Below are positions 1 through 11,800 of a DNA stretch of 64,000 bases, in pieces (within the stretch, counting starts at the first letter, position 1; each line of letters starts with the position of its first letter). The notes under the pieces are model-generated. The model saw only the letters and a list, made by a program, of their open reading frames with translations. It did not search any database and was not told the DNA's origin. Source of the stretch: Erigeron canadensis (Eukaryota; Streptophyta; Magnoliopsida; Asterales; Asteraceae); NCBI RefSeq assembly GCF_010389155.1, contig NC_057761.1, positions 57,596,587-57,660,586 on the forward strand, read 5' to 3'. The position numbers and the translations under genes were made by a program.

Positions 1-354
1 CTTTGTGATGTTAAAATATAGTAATTTAGTTGAAGTAACGTATAGTATATTAGTATAGTATATTCTATATTTGGCTTAATAGAAGTTTGTTTATCTAAGT
101 ATCTAACTACATATAAAAGTTTTTATTAACTACATAATTTAAAAATAAAATATAGGTCTTAAGGTTTATCATTTTTTCACGTGCGGTCCATTTTTAAAGT
201 ATGTTATGTATGGTCTTTCAAATCATTGTTTCGATACAAAATAATATCACTCTTTACATAAGTTATGTAATCAAGAGAGACTATTCTGCAATGAAACAGA
301 GGATTATGAGACCAGCCACGTAAAAGGTTTTCAATAAATTTGCAATCAAAAAGT
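1..354. other. Intergenic, no gene seen
   Basis: AT-rich sequence with no open frame longer than noise and no recognisable repeat ends. I see nothing in it beyond AT-rich spacer. Confidence 0.6.
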
Positions 355-362
355 GATTTCAG

Positions 363-999
363 TAGGGTTATAAACGAACCGAATATTTTACAAACAGTTC
401 ATGAATCGTTAGGTGGGAGGTTTGTTCGTGTTCGTTCGTTTAGCTAATAAACGAACATGAACACAAAAATCTGTTCGTTTAGTAAATGAACTAGCATGAA
501 CACAACTCTTGATCGTTCATTTATGTTTATAAACGTTTGATAATCTGTTCGTGAACGTTCATTCAAATATGTTTGTGAACCATCGTTTGTGAACAATAGT
601 TCGATTGTGTTCGTGAACATTTATTCGTTTATGTTTGATTACATATATTAATACCTAACCAGTTATACTTTAAAAAATAGTTTAACTATAAATATTTCTT
701 TTATATCATATATATATATATATATATAACACATACCTAGTTATCTGTATTTTAAGAAAAAGTTTAAATTTAAATACTTATTTTATAAATATTTCGGTTG
801 TGTTCGTTCATTGGTGTTCGTTTTATTTGTGTTCGTGAATATTCGTTCATAAACACAAATGAACGAATATGAACAAACCATTATGTTCGCTTATCCATTC
901 GTAAACACAACATTATGTTTGTTTATCTTTCGTGAACTGTTCGTTAAGTGAAACGACATGAACAAGGTGTCGTTCGTATTTTTTTCGTTTACAACCCTA
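363..999. mobile_element. Non-autonomous hAT-type element with GTTCGTTCG-rich interior
   Basis: The left end begins TAGGGTTATAAACGAACC and the right end is the inverted GTTTACAACCCTA, giving an imperfect terminal inverted repeat. Flanking octamers are GATTTCAG (355-362) and GATTTTAT (1000-1007), which match at 6 of 8 positions, as expected for an old 8-bp hAT target duplication. The interior is built from many short direct and inverted copies of motifs such as GTTCGTTCG and CGAACAC. There is no transposase coding capacity. The superfamily assignment rests on TIR style and duplication length and is an inference. Confidence 0.6.
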
Positions 1000-1007
1000 G
1001 ATTTTAT

Positions 1008-1330
1008 GCTCTGTTCTTGAGTCCATTTTTCAATTCATTTCCTTTCCATCTTAAAAAAAAACTCAATAACTCAACTTGTTTAGAAATCACTTGGATTCTT
1101 TTCTTTTCCCTTTTTACAAAAACCCAAGAACATAGTATTAGGGAGTATACATGTAAAAAAATCATGTACAGTAATAAAGAATGGAAGGTGTGAACATAGG
1201 ATGAAAATTATTTCAAGTTACCTCCTTAACTTGAGTCAAGTTAGAAAGATCTTAATCATTAAGTCAAAATTCAATGATTATCTTTGGATCTTTTCATTTG
1301 ATTATAAACCAAAGGCTAGAGATGCAAGAA
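1008..1330. other. Intergenic, no gene seen
   Basis: AT-rich spacer between two repeat blocks. A short open frame crosses from the hAT-type element into it (948-1193) but resembles nothing and has no coding context. Confidence 0.5.
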
Positions 1331-1333
1331 GCG

Positions 1334-1970
1334 GTTAATCGATTTTGGTTATTGATTTTAATAACCGGTTTCAGTTATTTTTTGAAACAGTAATAACCGG
1401 TTACGGTTAACTTATATCGGTTAATAACTGGTTTTTAGGTTTTAAAACTGGAATCTATCTAACCGATTTCGATTAATAATAACTGGTTAACTGATACCGG
1501 CTAACCTATTCGGATTTTTTTAACCGCCCATTACAATATTGAGAAAGTGGTGAATAATGGGGAAAAACAATCATTTTCGACATGTTTGAGCGACAAACCC
1601 ATGTTCCAAAAAATCTCCATATTCCAAATAAATATCATTTTCTAAACACGAAACAAATTTAATCATCCAAAATCTCAAAAACAACCAAAAAGTGATGTTG
1701 GATCTGATGAAAGAAACATTAATCTATATATAGTATAGATATATTGAAAACTTATGAAATAATCTAATGGTGCGATTAACCGGTTATTATTTGGAATAAT
1801 TAACCGGTTATAGGTTAACCGGTTAATAACCGGTTTTGGTTTTAAAAAGAGTAATCGGTTAGTAACCGACAGTTTCTAACAACCTATAATCGGTTTTTAC
1901 TATTCTGGTTAATAACCGGTTTTGGTTACCGGTTATAAATCGGGTCGGTTCGATTAATCGGTTTTTTCTG
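1334..1970. repeat. Block of AACCGGTTA palindrome-rich repeats
   Basis: At least fifteen copies of AACCGGTT-like and TAATAACCGG-like words are scattered on both strands, many self-complementary. Clear terminal repeats or target duplications were not resolved: an ATCGG/CGATTAATCG similarity between the two edges is only suggestive. It is probably the interior of an old non-autonomous DNA transposon. No coding potential is present. Confidence 0.5.
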
Positions 1971-3628
1971 TTGGAACCACGTTAGTGTAGCCGTCACTGA
2001 TCATGTATCATTCCTGATATGATAATTGACGATAATGAAATCCCTATGCCTAGGTAAATATATGATGAGCGTATTTACTTTTAGAGACGTAGAATAGAGT
2101 TTCCCATTAGGTGATTGTAAATAAGAGGACTAATGGTATACACATTAAACACCAAAGGGGTTGAATGTGTAATTATTAAATGGTGGTTAGTGTAATTATT
2201 CTTCTTATAAATAAAGGGTAATTAACTCTAAGTTAAGGTTAATCACACACACATAATCCCACACAAATTCGTGTGTTTACTCCTCTCAAATTCGTGCATA
2301 ACATCACAGTTGAATTACCCATCTCATCCTAACTCAATCACCTTGTTTTGAGAACCCGAAATCAATGACAAACATGTTTAATGTCTTTACAGGTTCCACA
2401 AGATCATCTGATGAGTATTTTCCCTTGAATCAAACCATGTTTATTCCAACATTTTCTTGCACCTTTACCAAAGGCTACCATTTTTAAACAGCTTGGGAAT
2501 CTCTATATGTGAACATAACCAAATCACATGGACCATTAATCCAATTCACTCATTTAAATGTTACCTTACTTGGAGTTTGGACAGTAGTCTCGAAATGACC
2601 AAATGGCATCCCGTCCACTTGTTTTCACAAATCAATTTATCTGATCCATGACTTAAAAATTACTATAAATCAAATTTACAAAATCGAGAATTCGAGATCG
2701 TAATAAAAAATATTGTTTTACAGTTATATTAACAAAAAAAAGTGTAAAAGACAAAAAGATATTCGTTGTCTTACTATGCAACCTTTATTGATCAACATGG
2801 ATATATTATCTAACCTACTTTACAAAAACAACATCCAAAAAAAAAAATCCCTGATTAATCAAATGTGTAAGACATTACTTCTCTGAAGGCACGATCTGTC
2901 AAATTCAAAGGCGAAAACCATTTGAATGCCGAAAAGTTAACATTCATAGATTATAGCTAATAAAGGGTGTGTTTTGTTATTAATGAATCCCATTAGACAT
3001 GGATTTTTTTTAAGACGCGATCTTACGAAACCCGGGTTATGCATACTATGTGAGTATTCCAAAACTGTCAGGTCAAGCGTTGGCCTAATAACTCCGTGTA
3101 TGCCATTCGCCTTAAGCTTTCAATTGGCTGAGGAAGTGTTGAATACCATTCGCCTTAAGCTGCTTACTCTTAGATTCAAGAAAACGAGCCAAGTTGAGAA
3201 GGCTCTTGAAGTTTGAAATCTTCCTTATTCTCTTATTAACGAAAAGTAGGTTTATGTGATCTCCTAGTTTGTATTTGCAATAGGCTAGATTCTGCGGGCA
3301 TGACAAATTATGTACCATAGTTTTTTTAGCACATTAGTGCATGTGTATATACTAGTCAATATGTTTACAAGTCATATTGTCTCAACATTTTTGAGTAATT
3401 TATACAATTCACACGGGTATAACCTTTTACCCAAAATAAACACATGATGTGTTAACATAATTGTAGGAGCCAAATACAATGCATGATGCCTAAATTAACC
3501 TCCAAATTATAATTCATTTTTTAAAATTCTCAAGCCACATGTCAATTATACATGGTGTTTTATTTGTTTTATGTTAACAGTTAGTTTTATTTTACCTTTA
3601 ACCTATATATATATATATATATATATAT
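1971..3628. other. Intergenic AT-rich region with one duplicated fragment
   Basis: No convincing gene is present. The short open frames at 2457-2651 and 2974-3216 have no recognisable motifs. A stretch around 2560-2735 is recognisably similar to 14280-14435 (shared AAATGGCATC and TATCTGATCCATGACTTAAA words in the same order), so the two belong to one dispersed or locally duplicated repeat. A TATA-like CTTATAAATAAA lies near 2207 but is not attached to any gene I can see. Confidence 0.5.
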
Positions 3629-3820
3629 GGAAAAGTGAGCATGAGACTGTTATGCACCCAACTTGGGTGAAAAACCCCTCACATACTAATATTTTAAATA
3701 AATACATGGCCCCCATGATTTTTACCTTTTAAAAAATCACCCAACTTGGGGTTTTTCACCTAACTTGGGTGCCTAACAGCCTCATATTCCTTTCCCTATA
3801 TATATATATATATATATATA
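3604..3820. mobile_element. MITE embedded in a (TA)n microsatellite
   Basis: A 168-bp element (3629-3796) has inverted ends: the left half reads about GCACCCAACTTGGGTGAAAAACCCC and the right half is its imperfect inverse. It lies between two TA dinucleotide runs (3604-3628 and 3797-3820). The same family recurs at 27.67-28.08 kb, again inside TA runs. The rice MITE family Micron is known to be flanked by TA repeats. The comparison is structural only, and I make no claim of homology to Micron. Confidence 0.7.
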
Positions 3821-3829
3821 TCTACCAAT

Positions 3830-5126
3830 ATATATATAACAAGGTCCTAAATTCATTTATAAACAAATAGGAACCCTTAGATGAATTCCATCTTTGATTG
3901 AGAACCATTAGGTCAAATTTAATTATTTCATCTTTAATAAATGACGGTATTTATACTTATACTTTAAATGATTAGACAAAAAAACCCCTTAAATCATAAA
4001 CCATAAATAATAATTATTATTATTGTATAAATATATGTACACAGAAAATTCCTTACGAATCATGGACCATAAATAAATAAATAATATAGTATTAAATTTT
4101 ATGTAAGCGATTGACCATATTTTTTTTAAAGTAACTATTTAGGAATTATATTTACATTCGGATATCCTATATTTATATTATGGAAACTTTTAGATATTTA
4201 CTAATGTTACTAAAAAAATATACCTTGCCAATCAATCCACCCAAAATATATTGTTGTTTATCGATTGAAAAACTATAGCCAAGTATATTTAAGATTCATG
4301 ATCAAACTAAAAGATAGATTTTGAGATACAAATAAATGAAAATCTTTTGTAAAAATCGTCGTTGACTTATGCTAATCATTTTAAATTAAATATTAGGTCT
4401 AAGATAATAATTATTTAGTAAAATCAAGAATTTTGATTGGTTAATGGGTCGTTACGGGCAACATTTTGAGTATGTTAAATATTGAAAGTTGAAAAAAAAA
4501 AAAAGACAGAGTTTAGTTTAGTAATAAGTAATGATAGTATAATTACAAATATTGGGTATTAAATATGTTTATGGATAATTTTGGTTCAGACAATGATTAA
4601 TCTTCTTAAACACTAGTCTAAGATTCTTTTTAAAATTATATAAATGTAATAAGTGAATTTCATTTAATCTCTTTTCTAATCTTACCCTTTAATTTTTACA
4701 TATCACAATCCTATGAATTAGGAGAACATTTAAACTAATGAATTAGGATAATTACTAATTCCCCATATTCATCAAGATTTACATAATCCAAAAAAATATA
4801 TTAAGTTCAAACTTTATTAAAATCCAATGAGACAAATAGACTATAATTAAAAAAAATGTCAATTAATGAGTTTTTTTATTTCATAAGATAAACGACATAA
4901 ACAAATATTAATCAAGTGAAATTGAACATTTTAATTGGTTGATAAATACTTAGGAAAATTATATTTTAATACATACTACATTTACGCCCGTGTTAAATAC
5001 ACGGGCTGTTTATAACATTTTCAAGATAAAGTTATTTGTTAATTTTGTAAATTCAGATGTAAAATATGTAGTTTTAGAAAATTTAAAAAGGTTATTGAAC
5101 GCATATAGTGTATTTCAACTTATGTA
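3830..5126. other. Intergenic AT-rich region
   Basis: Long AT-rich spacer with poly-A/T runs and no open frame of interest. A short hairpin, CCCGTGTTAAATACACGGG at about 4987, resembles Helitron 3-prime hairpins but is not followed by CTRR. Confidence 0.5.
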
Positions 5127-5378
5127 ATACTCTCTCCGTCTCACTAAAAGTGTTTAGTTTTAAATTTTCAAAGTCTTTTTTGTGCAACTTTGACCTTATA
5201 TATTTGTTTGTATTATATGAAATTTGATGAAAATTATATGAATTGATTAAGTTAGATGTGTTTTCATTGATATAACTTTCATCGAAAATTATTTAACACA
5301 ATTAAATTTATTTAAGGTCAAAGTTATAAAACGGAGATTTAAAAGGTCAAAATAGGACACATGGGATAGATGGAGTAT
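5127..5378. mobile_element. Stowaway-type MITE
   Basis: The left end TACTCTCTCCGTCTCACTAA and the inverted right end (..CATGGGATAGATGGAGTA) form the terminal repeat typical of plant Stowaway MITEs (Tc1/mariner, CTCCCTCCGTCCC-type ends, TA target). Length is about 250 bp, the interior is AT-rich and there is no coding sequence. The name rests on the well-known TIR consensus. Confidence 0.75.
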
Positions 5379-6700
5379 TATGTTGTAGATAATATTTGTT
5401 TATATTTTTTATTTGACATTTGTTGCGTATCATCACTTACAAACCAACTTTTGATTAAAAAAAAATAAAAAATAGTTAATAAAATTGTACGTGAGAATTA
5501 TAATGTAATTATTGATGTAAAACAAAAAAGTATAAATTAGTGAGAAATTTTATATAAAAATATATATGATAATTTTTGTGTGCGTCCATAGTTTTTATTT
5601 TTATTTATGAATTATGACATAAGCAAGTTTTAATTTGATAAAATCGACTCTTATAATTGGTTAATAAGTTACTATATCAGTTGTGTTTTAGTGTATATAA
5701 AGATAAAGATAAAAATAAAAGATAAATATATATGTACTCGCGTATTACGTTTCGTTTAACAAAACTAAAAATTAATTACCTAATTAATTTAGTTAAAAGT
5801 TACGTAAATATGGTAATTCGATTAGTATATATTATATTTTATTACATTATTAATACGAGCATATTAAAATATCTAGATATCTGAGTGATTAAAGTTTTTA
5901 ATCAAGGAATCAAAAGAAAACACTACGTCTCTAAATATATATCAAAAAGAAACCTTAATTCCAAAATAGAAAAGTTTGGACCCTTGGATAAAGTTCAACT
6001 TTTAGTTATAACCATTAGATCAAAACAAGGATGTCATATACCTTTTTTAACTTTTTTAGATTTAATTTTAATTCAATAAACTAAATAATTTTTCTTTCCC
6101 AATATAAATTTGTAGACATTATTTATTAATGTTATTTAATATATAATTATGGAAACTAATATTTTTTAAATTTTATATTATTTTTCATATTTAAAATAAA
6201 TTTTGACTCTTTATTTAATAAAATTTTCTTTTTAATGGGTACAATACACAGATTGACATAACTTTTCAATAATTACTCAACGATTTTTGAGTTAATGAAT
6301 AACTGGAAAAAAAACAAATAAAAAATCTATAATAAGCTATCACAAATATGTATCAAAAAATAGTTTTATGAAAATCGTAAAGATATTATCCATAACTTTA
6401 AGTTAGATTAACACATAACATTTGATGTATAGATTGGTAATTTAATTGGTTAATAAATTTTGTAAATAAATAAATTATTCAAACAAAACGTTAAAGCTCA
6501 AGTATAGACAATACAGACATATTCGAATGCATAAAAGACATCCAATCAAACAGAAACATTAGTTAGCGAGACCTCTAATAGATGATGCATCCATTTTTCT
6601 AACTGGCCGGTCACCGTTAACCACAATCTCAACGACCATCAATGTAACTTCACGCCTTTTTTAATGGTTCAATTTTTACCAAGTTCATCATGTCATTATA
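5379..6700. other. Intergenic AT-rich region
   Basis: No gene seen. One 64-codon open frame (5885-6079) has no recognisable features. AT-rich spacer with (TA)n near 6690-6718. Confidence 0.5.
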
Positions 6701-6718
6701 TATATATATATATATATA

Positions 6719-7683
6719 GGGGTGAGTTATTTTGAGAACTCCTAAAAGAAAAAGAACTCAAGAATTATTCTGGATCACACATTCTTTTCCTTTTTCTCTC
6801 TCTTCAATTAAATAATAAAATTCACCCAAATCATTCAAAATGTTCTAACTCACAAACCGTAAATCGTTAGACAAAACAAAAAGCATGGGTAGTCTTAAAA
6901 TTTCGTCCTCTTTCATTAGAGATCCAATTCGATATACTTTTGACGACTTTTTAATTTTCGTTTTCTTTTTGGTAGTTACACAAAACTTACACATGTGTAG
7001 GTTGAACACAAATTATGATTCGGAACGGGCTTCGCCCTTAAGGATATTCATAAACCAAAGCTTGTGGGGGTGATAGGTCATAGAGGGTGATAGGTCATAG
7101 GGTGATAGGTCATAGGGTGATAGGTCATAGGGTGATAGGTCATAGAGGGTGATAGGTCATAGGGGGTGACCAGTGAGGGGTGATCTACCTAACGGGCTCC
7201 GCCCGAAGCCGCTATTCCTCCGCCATAGACTGACGGGCTCCGTCCTTGGCTACCATGGCTCTGCCATGGATTGACGGGCTCCGCCCTTGACCTTCATTGT
7301 TGTGTACATATGTTCATTTACTAATTTACATGTGAAAACAATGATTTTACACATGTGTAGGATGAACGTGATGGGAAAAAAAACGAAAATTAAAAAGTCG
7401 TCAAAATTATATCGAATTGGATCTCTAATGAAAGAGGACGGAATTTTAAGACTACCCATGCCTTTTGTTTCATCTAACGATTTACGGTGTATGAGATAAA
7501 ACATTTTAAATGATTTGGGTGAATTTCTTATTTAATGGAAGAGAGAGAAAATGATAAAAAAAAATGAATGGTCCAGATTTGTTATCGCGTTCTTTTTTAT
7601 TTGTGAGTTCTCAAATAAACCTTCCTCTCTCTCTCTATATATATATATATATTCCTCGCGTATTACGCGGGGTTATAATCTAG
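6719..7683 (+). mobile_element. Helitron-like element or fragment with inverted block and minisatellite
   Basis: The 3-prime end carries a hairpin (CCTCGCGTATTACGCGGGG, 7654-7672) followed by TATAATCTAG, ending CTAG at 7680-7683. That is the classic Helitron terminus: a short GC hairpin about 10 bp before CTRR, with insertion before T. Upstream, 6780-6960 recurs inverted at 7384-7540, and again in direct orientation at 7740-7945 beyond the terminus, so related units are stacked. Between the inverted arms lie GGGCTCCGCCC-type palindromes and a 15-17-bp minisatellite. No Rep/helicase coding is present. The 5-prime end could not be fixed, so the start given is where the inverted block begins. 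Confidence 0.55.
7067..7168. repeat. Minisatellite, six copies of GGTGATAGGTCATAG(AG)
   Basis: Six head-to-tail copies of a 15-bp unit, two of them extended by AG to 17 bp. The array sits between the inverted arms of the Helitron-like block. The words GATAGGTCATAG recur, inverted and degenerate, at about 39565-39590, inside a second member of the same family. Confidence 0.85.
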
Positions 7684-8885
7684 TATATATATATATAGAA
7701 AGGGTTATTTAAGAACCCATAAATAAAAAAAACTCAAGAACCATTCTGTACCACACATTTTTTCCCTCTTTCTCTCTCTTCAATTAAATAATAAAATTCA
7801 CCTAAATCATTCAATATGCTTTATCTCACAAACTGTAAATCGTTAGACGAAACAAAAAACAAGGGTAGTCTTAAACTTTCGTCCTCTTTCATTAGAGATC
7901 CAATTTGATATACTTTTGACGACTTTTTAATTTTCGTTTTTATTTTTGGTACTTAACGCTGGTATGGGTAGAATAATCGAATCAAATTGTGATTTCTGTC
8001 TGAAATCTTTGAATGATGGTTTATGATAGATTTAGTTCTAGTGTGTGAATAGCTAGGGAGAATGCATATTATAATACATACGTACTCATATTATAATAGT
8101 ACTGTATCAATTTGGTAGTATAGCTAGGACATGTCATGTAACCAAACCCAAGGGTGACCACTATTTCCTCTTCCTCTTTTCCCTTTTTGGTGTGGATTTT
8201 TAATTTTTAATTTTTTGATTTTTTCTTATTGAAAACTCATTTTAAAAAAAATTTCAATATTTTTTTTAGAAATGGTTGAAAAATAAATAAAAATATATGG
8301 GTTATATGTTGAAAACGGATGGATATGGTACGGGCGTTGCTTTATCCGATCTAAAGGGTTGCCACCAGACGCATATGGAAATGGTATAGATTTGATGGAC
8401 CACAAGTCGACAATCCAAGATATGGTGGTGGTTGGATACGGTACGGACGTACCCCTTAGCTCCGCCCTTAGAGATGGTTTTTTAGTGATTCTTACAGTTC
8501 TCACCCTTGTTTTGGTTCTCACTTGATCACTTCACTAAAGTAGTCTTGCTATATATGTATAATTAGTGCTATCGGATAATCTTGACATAAATGGGTTTGT
8601 TTTTAATTAGTGTCTATTGTCTAATGTCAAGTTTTAATTCAGTCTTGACTGGTATGTGTCTAGTATTTAATTAGTTCAATCTCTAAATTAAGGAAAGAGT
8701 GCAAGTTTTCCACAGTTTCCTATATATCTAGTGTATATTTCACATATACCATCTGCATTCATTTCTAAATATACTAATTAAACAACAAAAGAGTCTATGA
8801 AGTAAAGGAAGGACCACATACATACTGTACGTATAATTAATCTAACACTAGCTAGGGTTGTTCATCAAACGCTTCGGAGGCAATA
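7684..8885. other. Related repeat copy, then upstream region of the DUF1475 gene
   Basis: 7740-7945 is a further direct copy of the repeat described at 6780-6960. From about 7950 the sequence becomes unique. The reverse-strand open frame at 8226-8522 has no recognisable domain and is not called. The 8700-8880 stretch is the probable promoter and leader of the gene beginning at 8886, but I cannot single out a firm TATA box. Confidence 0.5.
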
Positions 8886-11800
8886 ATGGCAACGTTGTTT
8901 GTAGCATTGAAGAGGTTATTCATCGTCATGACATGCGTAATGGCAGCTGCACTTGTTTACTTATATGTCATGGATCGCTTCTCCTCTTGTTTCAACCCAA
9001 GTGCTTGGTATATAATTAGAGATCTTAATTTAATTATATACATATAAACATATGCACTAGCCATTATATATTTGTACATTTACATATATCCTTCTATCTG
9101 TCGCTATAATTATAAGGTAGATATTGGCGGCGGCCTGTCGACCTTTTGGTGATTTCCCGTAGCTATTTCTAATAAGCTTGTAATTGTCAAATCTTTTGCA
9201 GGTGGATGCAAGTGTTAGAGACAGATGTTATCACCTATTTCCTATTTATAACAGTACGCAATCTCAATTAATTTACGAGGCTATAGCTAACTTGTTGTTT
9301 AAGTATGACATTTTAAGTATTACTGCGCCTAAAGCATAGATATGAAGTAAAGAAATTGCAATCCTATATCTCTAGGCTTGGTTTTTCTACAAGGAATCAA
9401 GCTGGATCAAGACATTTCTTTTTTTGGGCATAATACTTTGGTGTGGAAGGTAACCTTTCTTGTTCTTTATCAGTAATGTAACAACAGCTATGTTTGTAGT
9501 CCTTTGTAGATTCACTTATACATACGTATGTAGTCGTTGGCTTTTGGGTTTATGTTTAATTTATACAACTGACCTTGTTCTTGACATTGCTAATCCTAAA
9601 ATAGGATATATATAGTCTAGCTTCCAACTAGTTCTTGTTCTTGATATGCACTCTTGATTATTTATTTTCACTGCAAGTATTGAGTTTCATCTTTTATTTC
9701 CTCGTCCAGCTTCGTTACCTGTGGATATATCGTTATACAGTTATTCAAGCTGTCATCTGAAGAATCTGAAGATCCATTATACTTTGTACTGGCTAGACAT
9801 CAGAAAAGGTATGGATAATAGGAAATCGGGTGTTCGAACCTCCAAAAATATGTACTAGGCTTCTCAACGGGGCACCTAGTTGAGTTTTCAGTCACTAAGT
9901 GCATATATACAACTAATAGCATCTCTTTTTATCTTTGTTTTTGTGCCATTATGCCATCAGAAAGTTAAGATAGACTTCTAACTTTGATCAGTATGTCTTT
10001 TTCTCAGGGATATCACGGGACACCGGAAACAACATTCGATGGTAATAGCAAAAGTAATTATTGCTCTACTAGGCTGCTACATGCTGGGAATACTAATTTA
10101 CGCCTTTATGATTGATGGAATGCCATTCCATATGGAAGTACTTACGCCGTAAATCTCTCCTTTTCTCTCTTTCTATCAAAGAACAAATAATATACGATAT
10201 AAAATGTCATGTGTGTGAAGTTAGGCGTACCCCCTCATCAAGAAATACTACTCCTGCTAGAATGTGAACACAACCCACCAATCCGGGGAAAGTCGAGTAG
10301 GTGGGTTGGTTTCTAGTTTGGGTGTGCGCGCGCGGCGGGGGGGGGGGGGGGGCAAACAGGTTGTGGGTTGATTTCAGGTGTCGGGGTTGGGTCTTGGTTG
10401 TCGGGTCAAATGGGTTGATAGGTTGACCTATTAAAATACTATATAGATTTAAAATATTTTCGGGTTAGTTGGTCGACCTGTTAATCCTGAACAACAAATT
10501 GGGATAAAATAAGGTCGAGATTTCACAACCCTACCTGTTTAGGTCGGGTTTTTCGTGTTGGTCGAGTATTAACATCCCGAGTTCCTGCTACATGATGAGT
10601 ACATGATGAGTACATGAAGTGGATGAGATCACTTGGTCTGTTTACGTCTTGCTCTTTACCAATCTTAATGTGCTTAAAATGGACCAAAGTTGAGCTATTT
10701 CTAACATACTATATATGTGTGCTCTTGATGGTTATATGCTTATATTTGGTTGCACTTTGGGAAGTTTACAATTAACTGATCAATGTCGTTGGACCGATCA
10801 AAAATAAAACTAATTACCACTAATTAGCTAGGGTAAGTCGAGTATCGTATCCACAGGGAATCAAGGGAAAGTGTTAAACAATTTTACAAAGTTAATTAAA
10901 CTAGACATAAACTTAAAATTGATTGATTGATTTGTTTGATTAAAACTAAAGTTGAGCATAAACTTAACAATTACTTCAATTAAATAAAAGGGATCATTCT
11001 CATGCTTCAAATTATGTTTTCAAAAGTATAACCTAACTTATGTTCGTTGGAAATCACATAGACATGATTCGTTATAAGTTTGGATTGAATGAATGTTAAG
11101 AACTAAATTAATCGGTTGTGATGATTCACGATAACGAAAACCGGGGAATTGACACAACTAAATTATCTATTCATTAACAAGATTACAAGTTCATAAGAGA
11201 TTCTTCCAATAATAATTGATTAACAAGAAATTGAAATCAAAAGATAGATGGAATTCATTCAAGGTTATAAACTAATAATCATTCAAACAATCCAAACAAC
11301 ATTATATGTTAAAAGACTAATGAGAAATTAAACATCTAATCCAACATGAACATAAGAAAAGTTGAATACAATTGTCTTACATAATTGTTCACATGAGAAT
11401 GATCAAAAGAGAATTAGCCTAAAATCTTCATCATTGATAATATCATTGATTCTTCAATTAGGGCTTGAATTTCCATGAAAATATGAATTGATGATGAAAT
11501 TGGGGTGTTGTGTGTGTTAGGAAACTGCCCAGGGATGAGAAAATATGAAGTGGTAACTTCCAAATTCGTGTATGAGGGGATATAAACTGAAAATTAGAAT
11601 ATAACCACCAAATTCGGATTTGTATACAGATATAGCCGTCCCAGACTGCCTCCTGACCGTCTGAGACTGCCCTCCAGAAATGGCACTTTTCTAGATTTTT
11701 GCCTTGATACTTCTTGACTTGATTCTTGACTTTGCTTGACTTCTTAATGATCCATTTAACTTCAATTTGTCACCAAAGACCTGAAACACTTAAACAAACA

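Noticed and set aside
8226..8522. 98-codon reverse open frame upstream of the DUF1475 gene
   Set aside because: No recognisable domain; half of it is low-complexity Ile/Phe/Lys from AT-rich DNA.
9815..9880. Possible SINE or tRNA: GGTGTTCGAACCTCC box B-like word in DUF1475 intron 4
   Set aside because: No box A at the right distance, since the position falls in the preceding exon; a single box B word is weak evidence.
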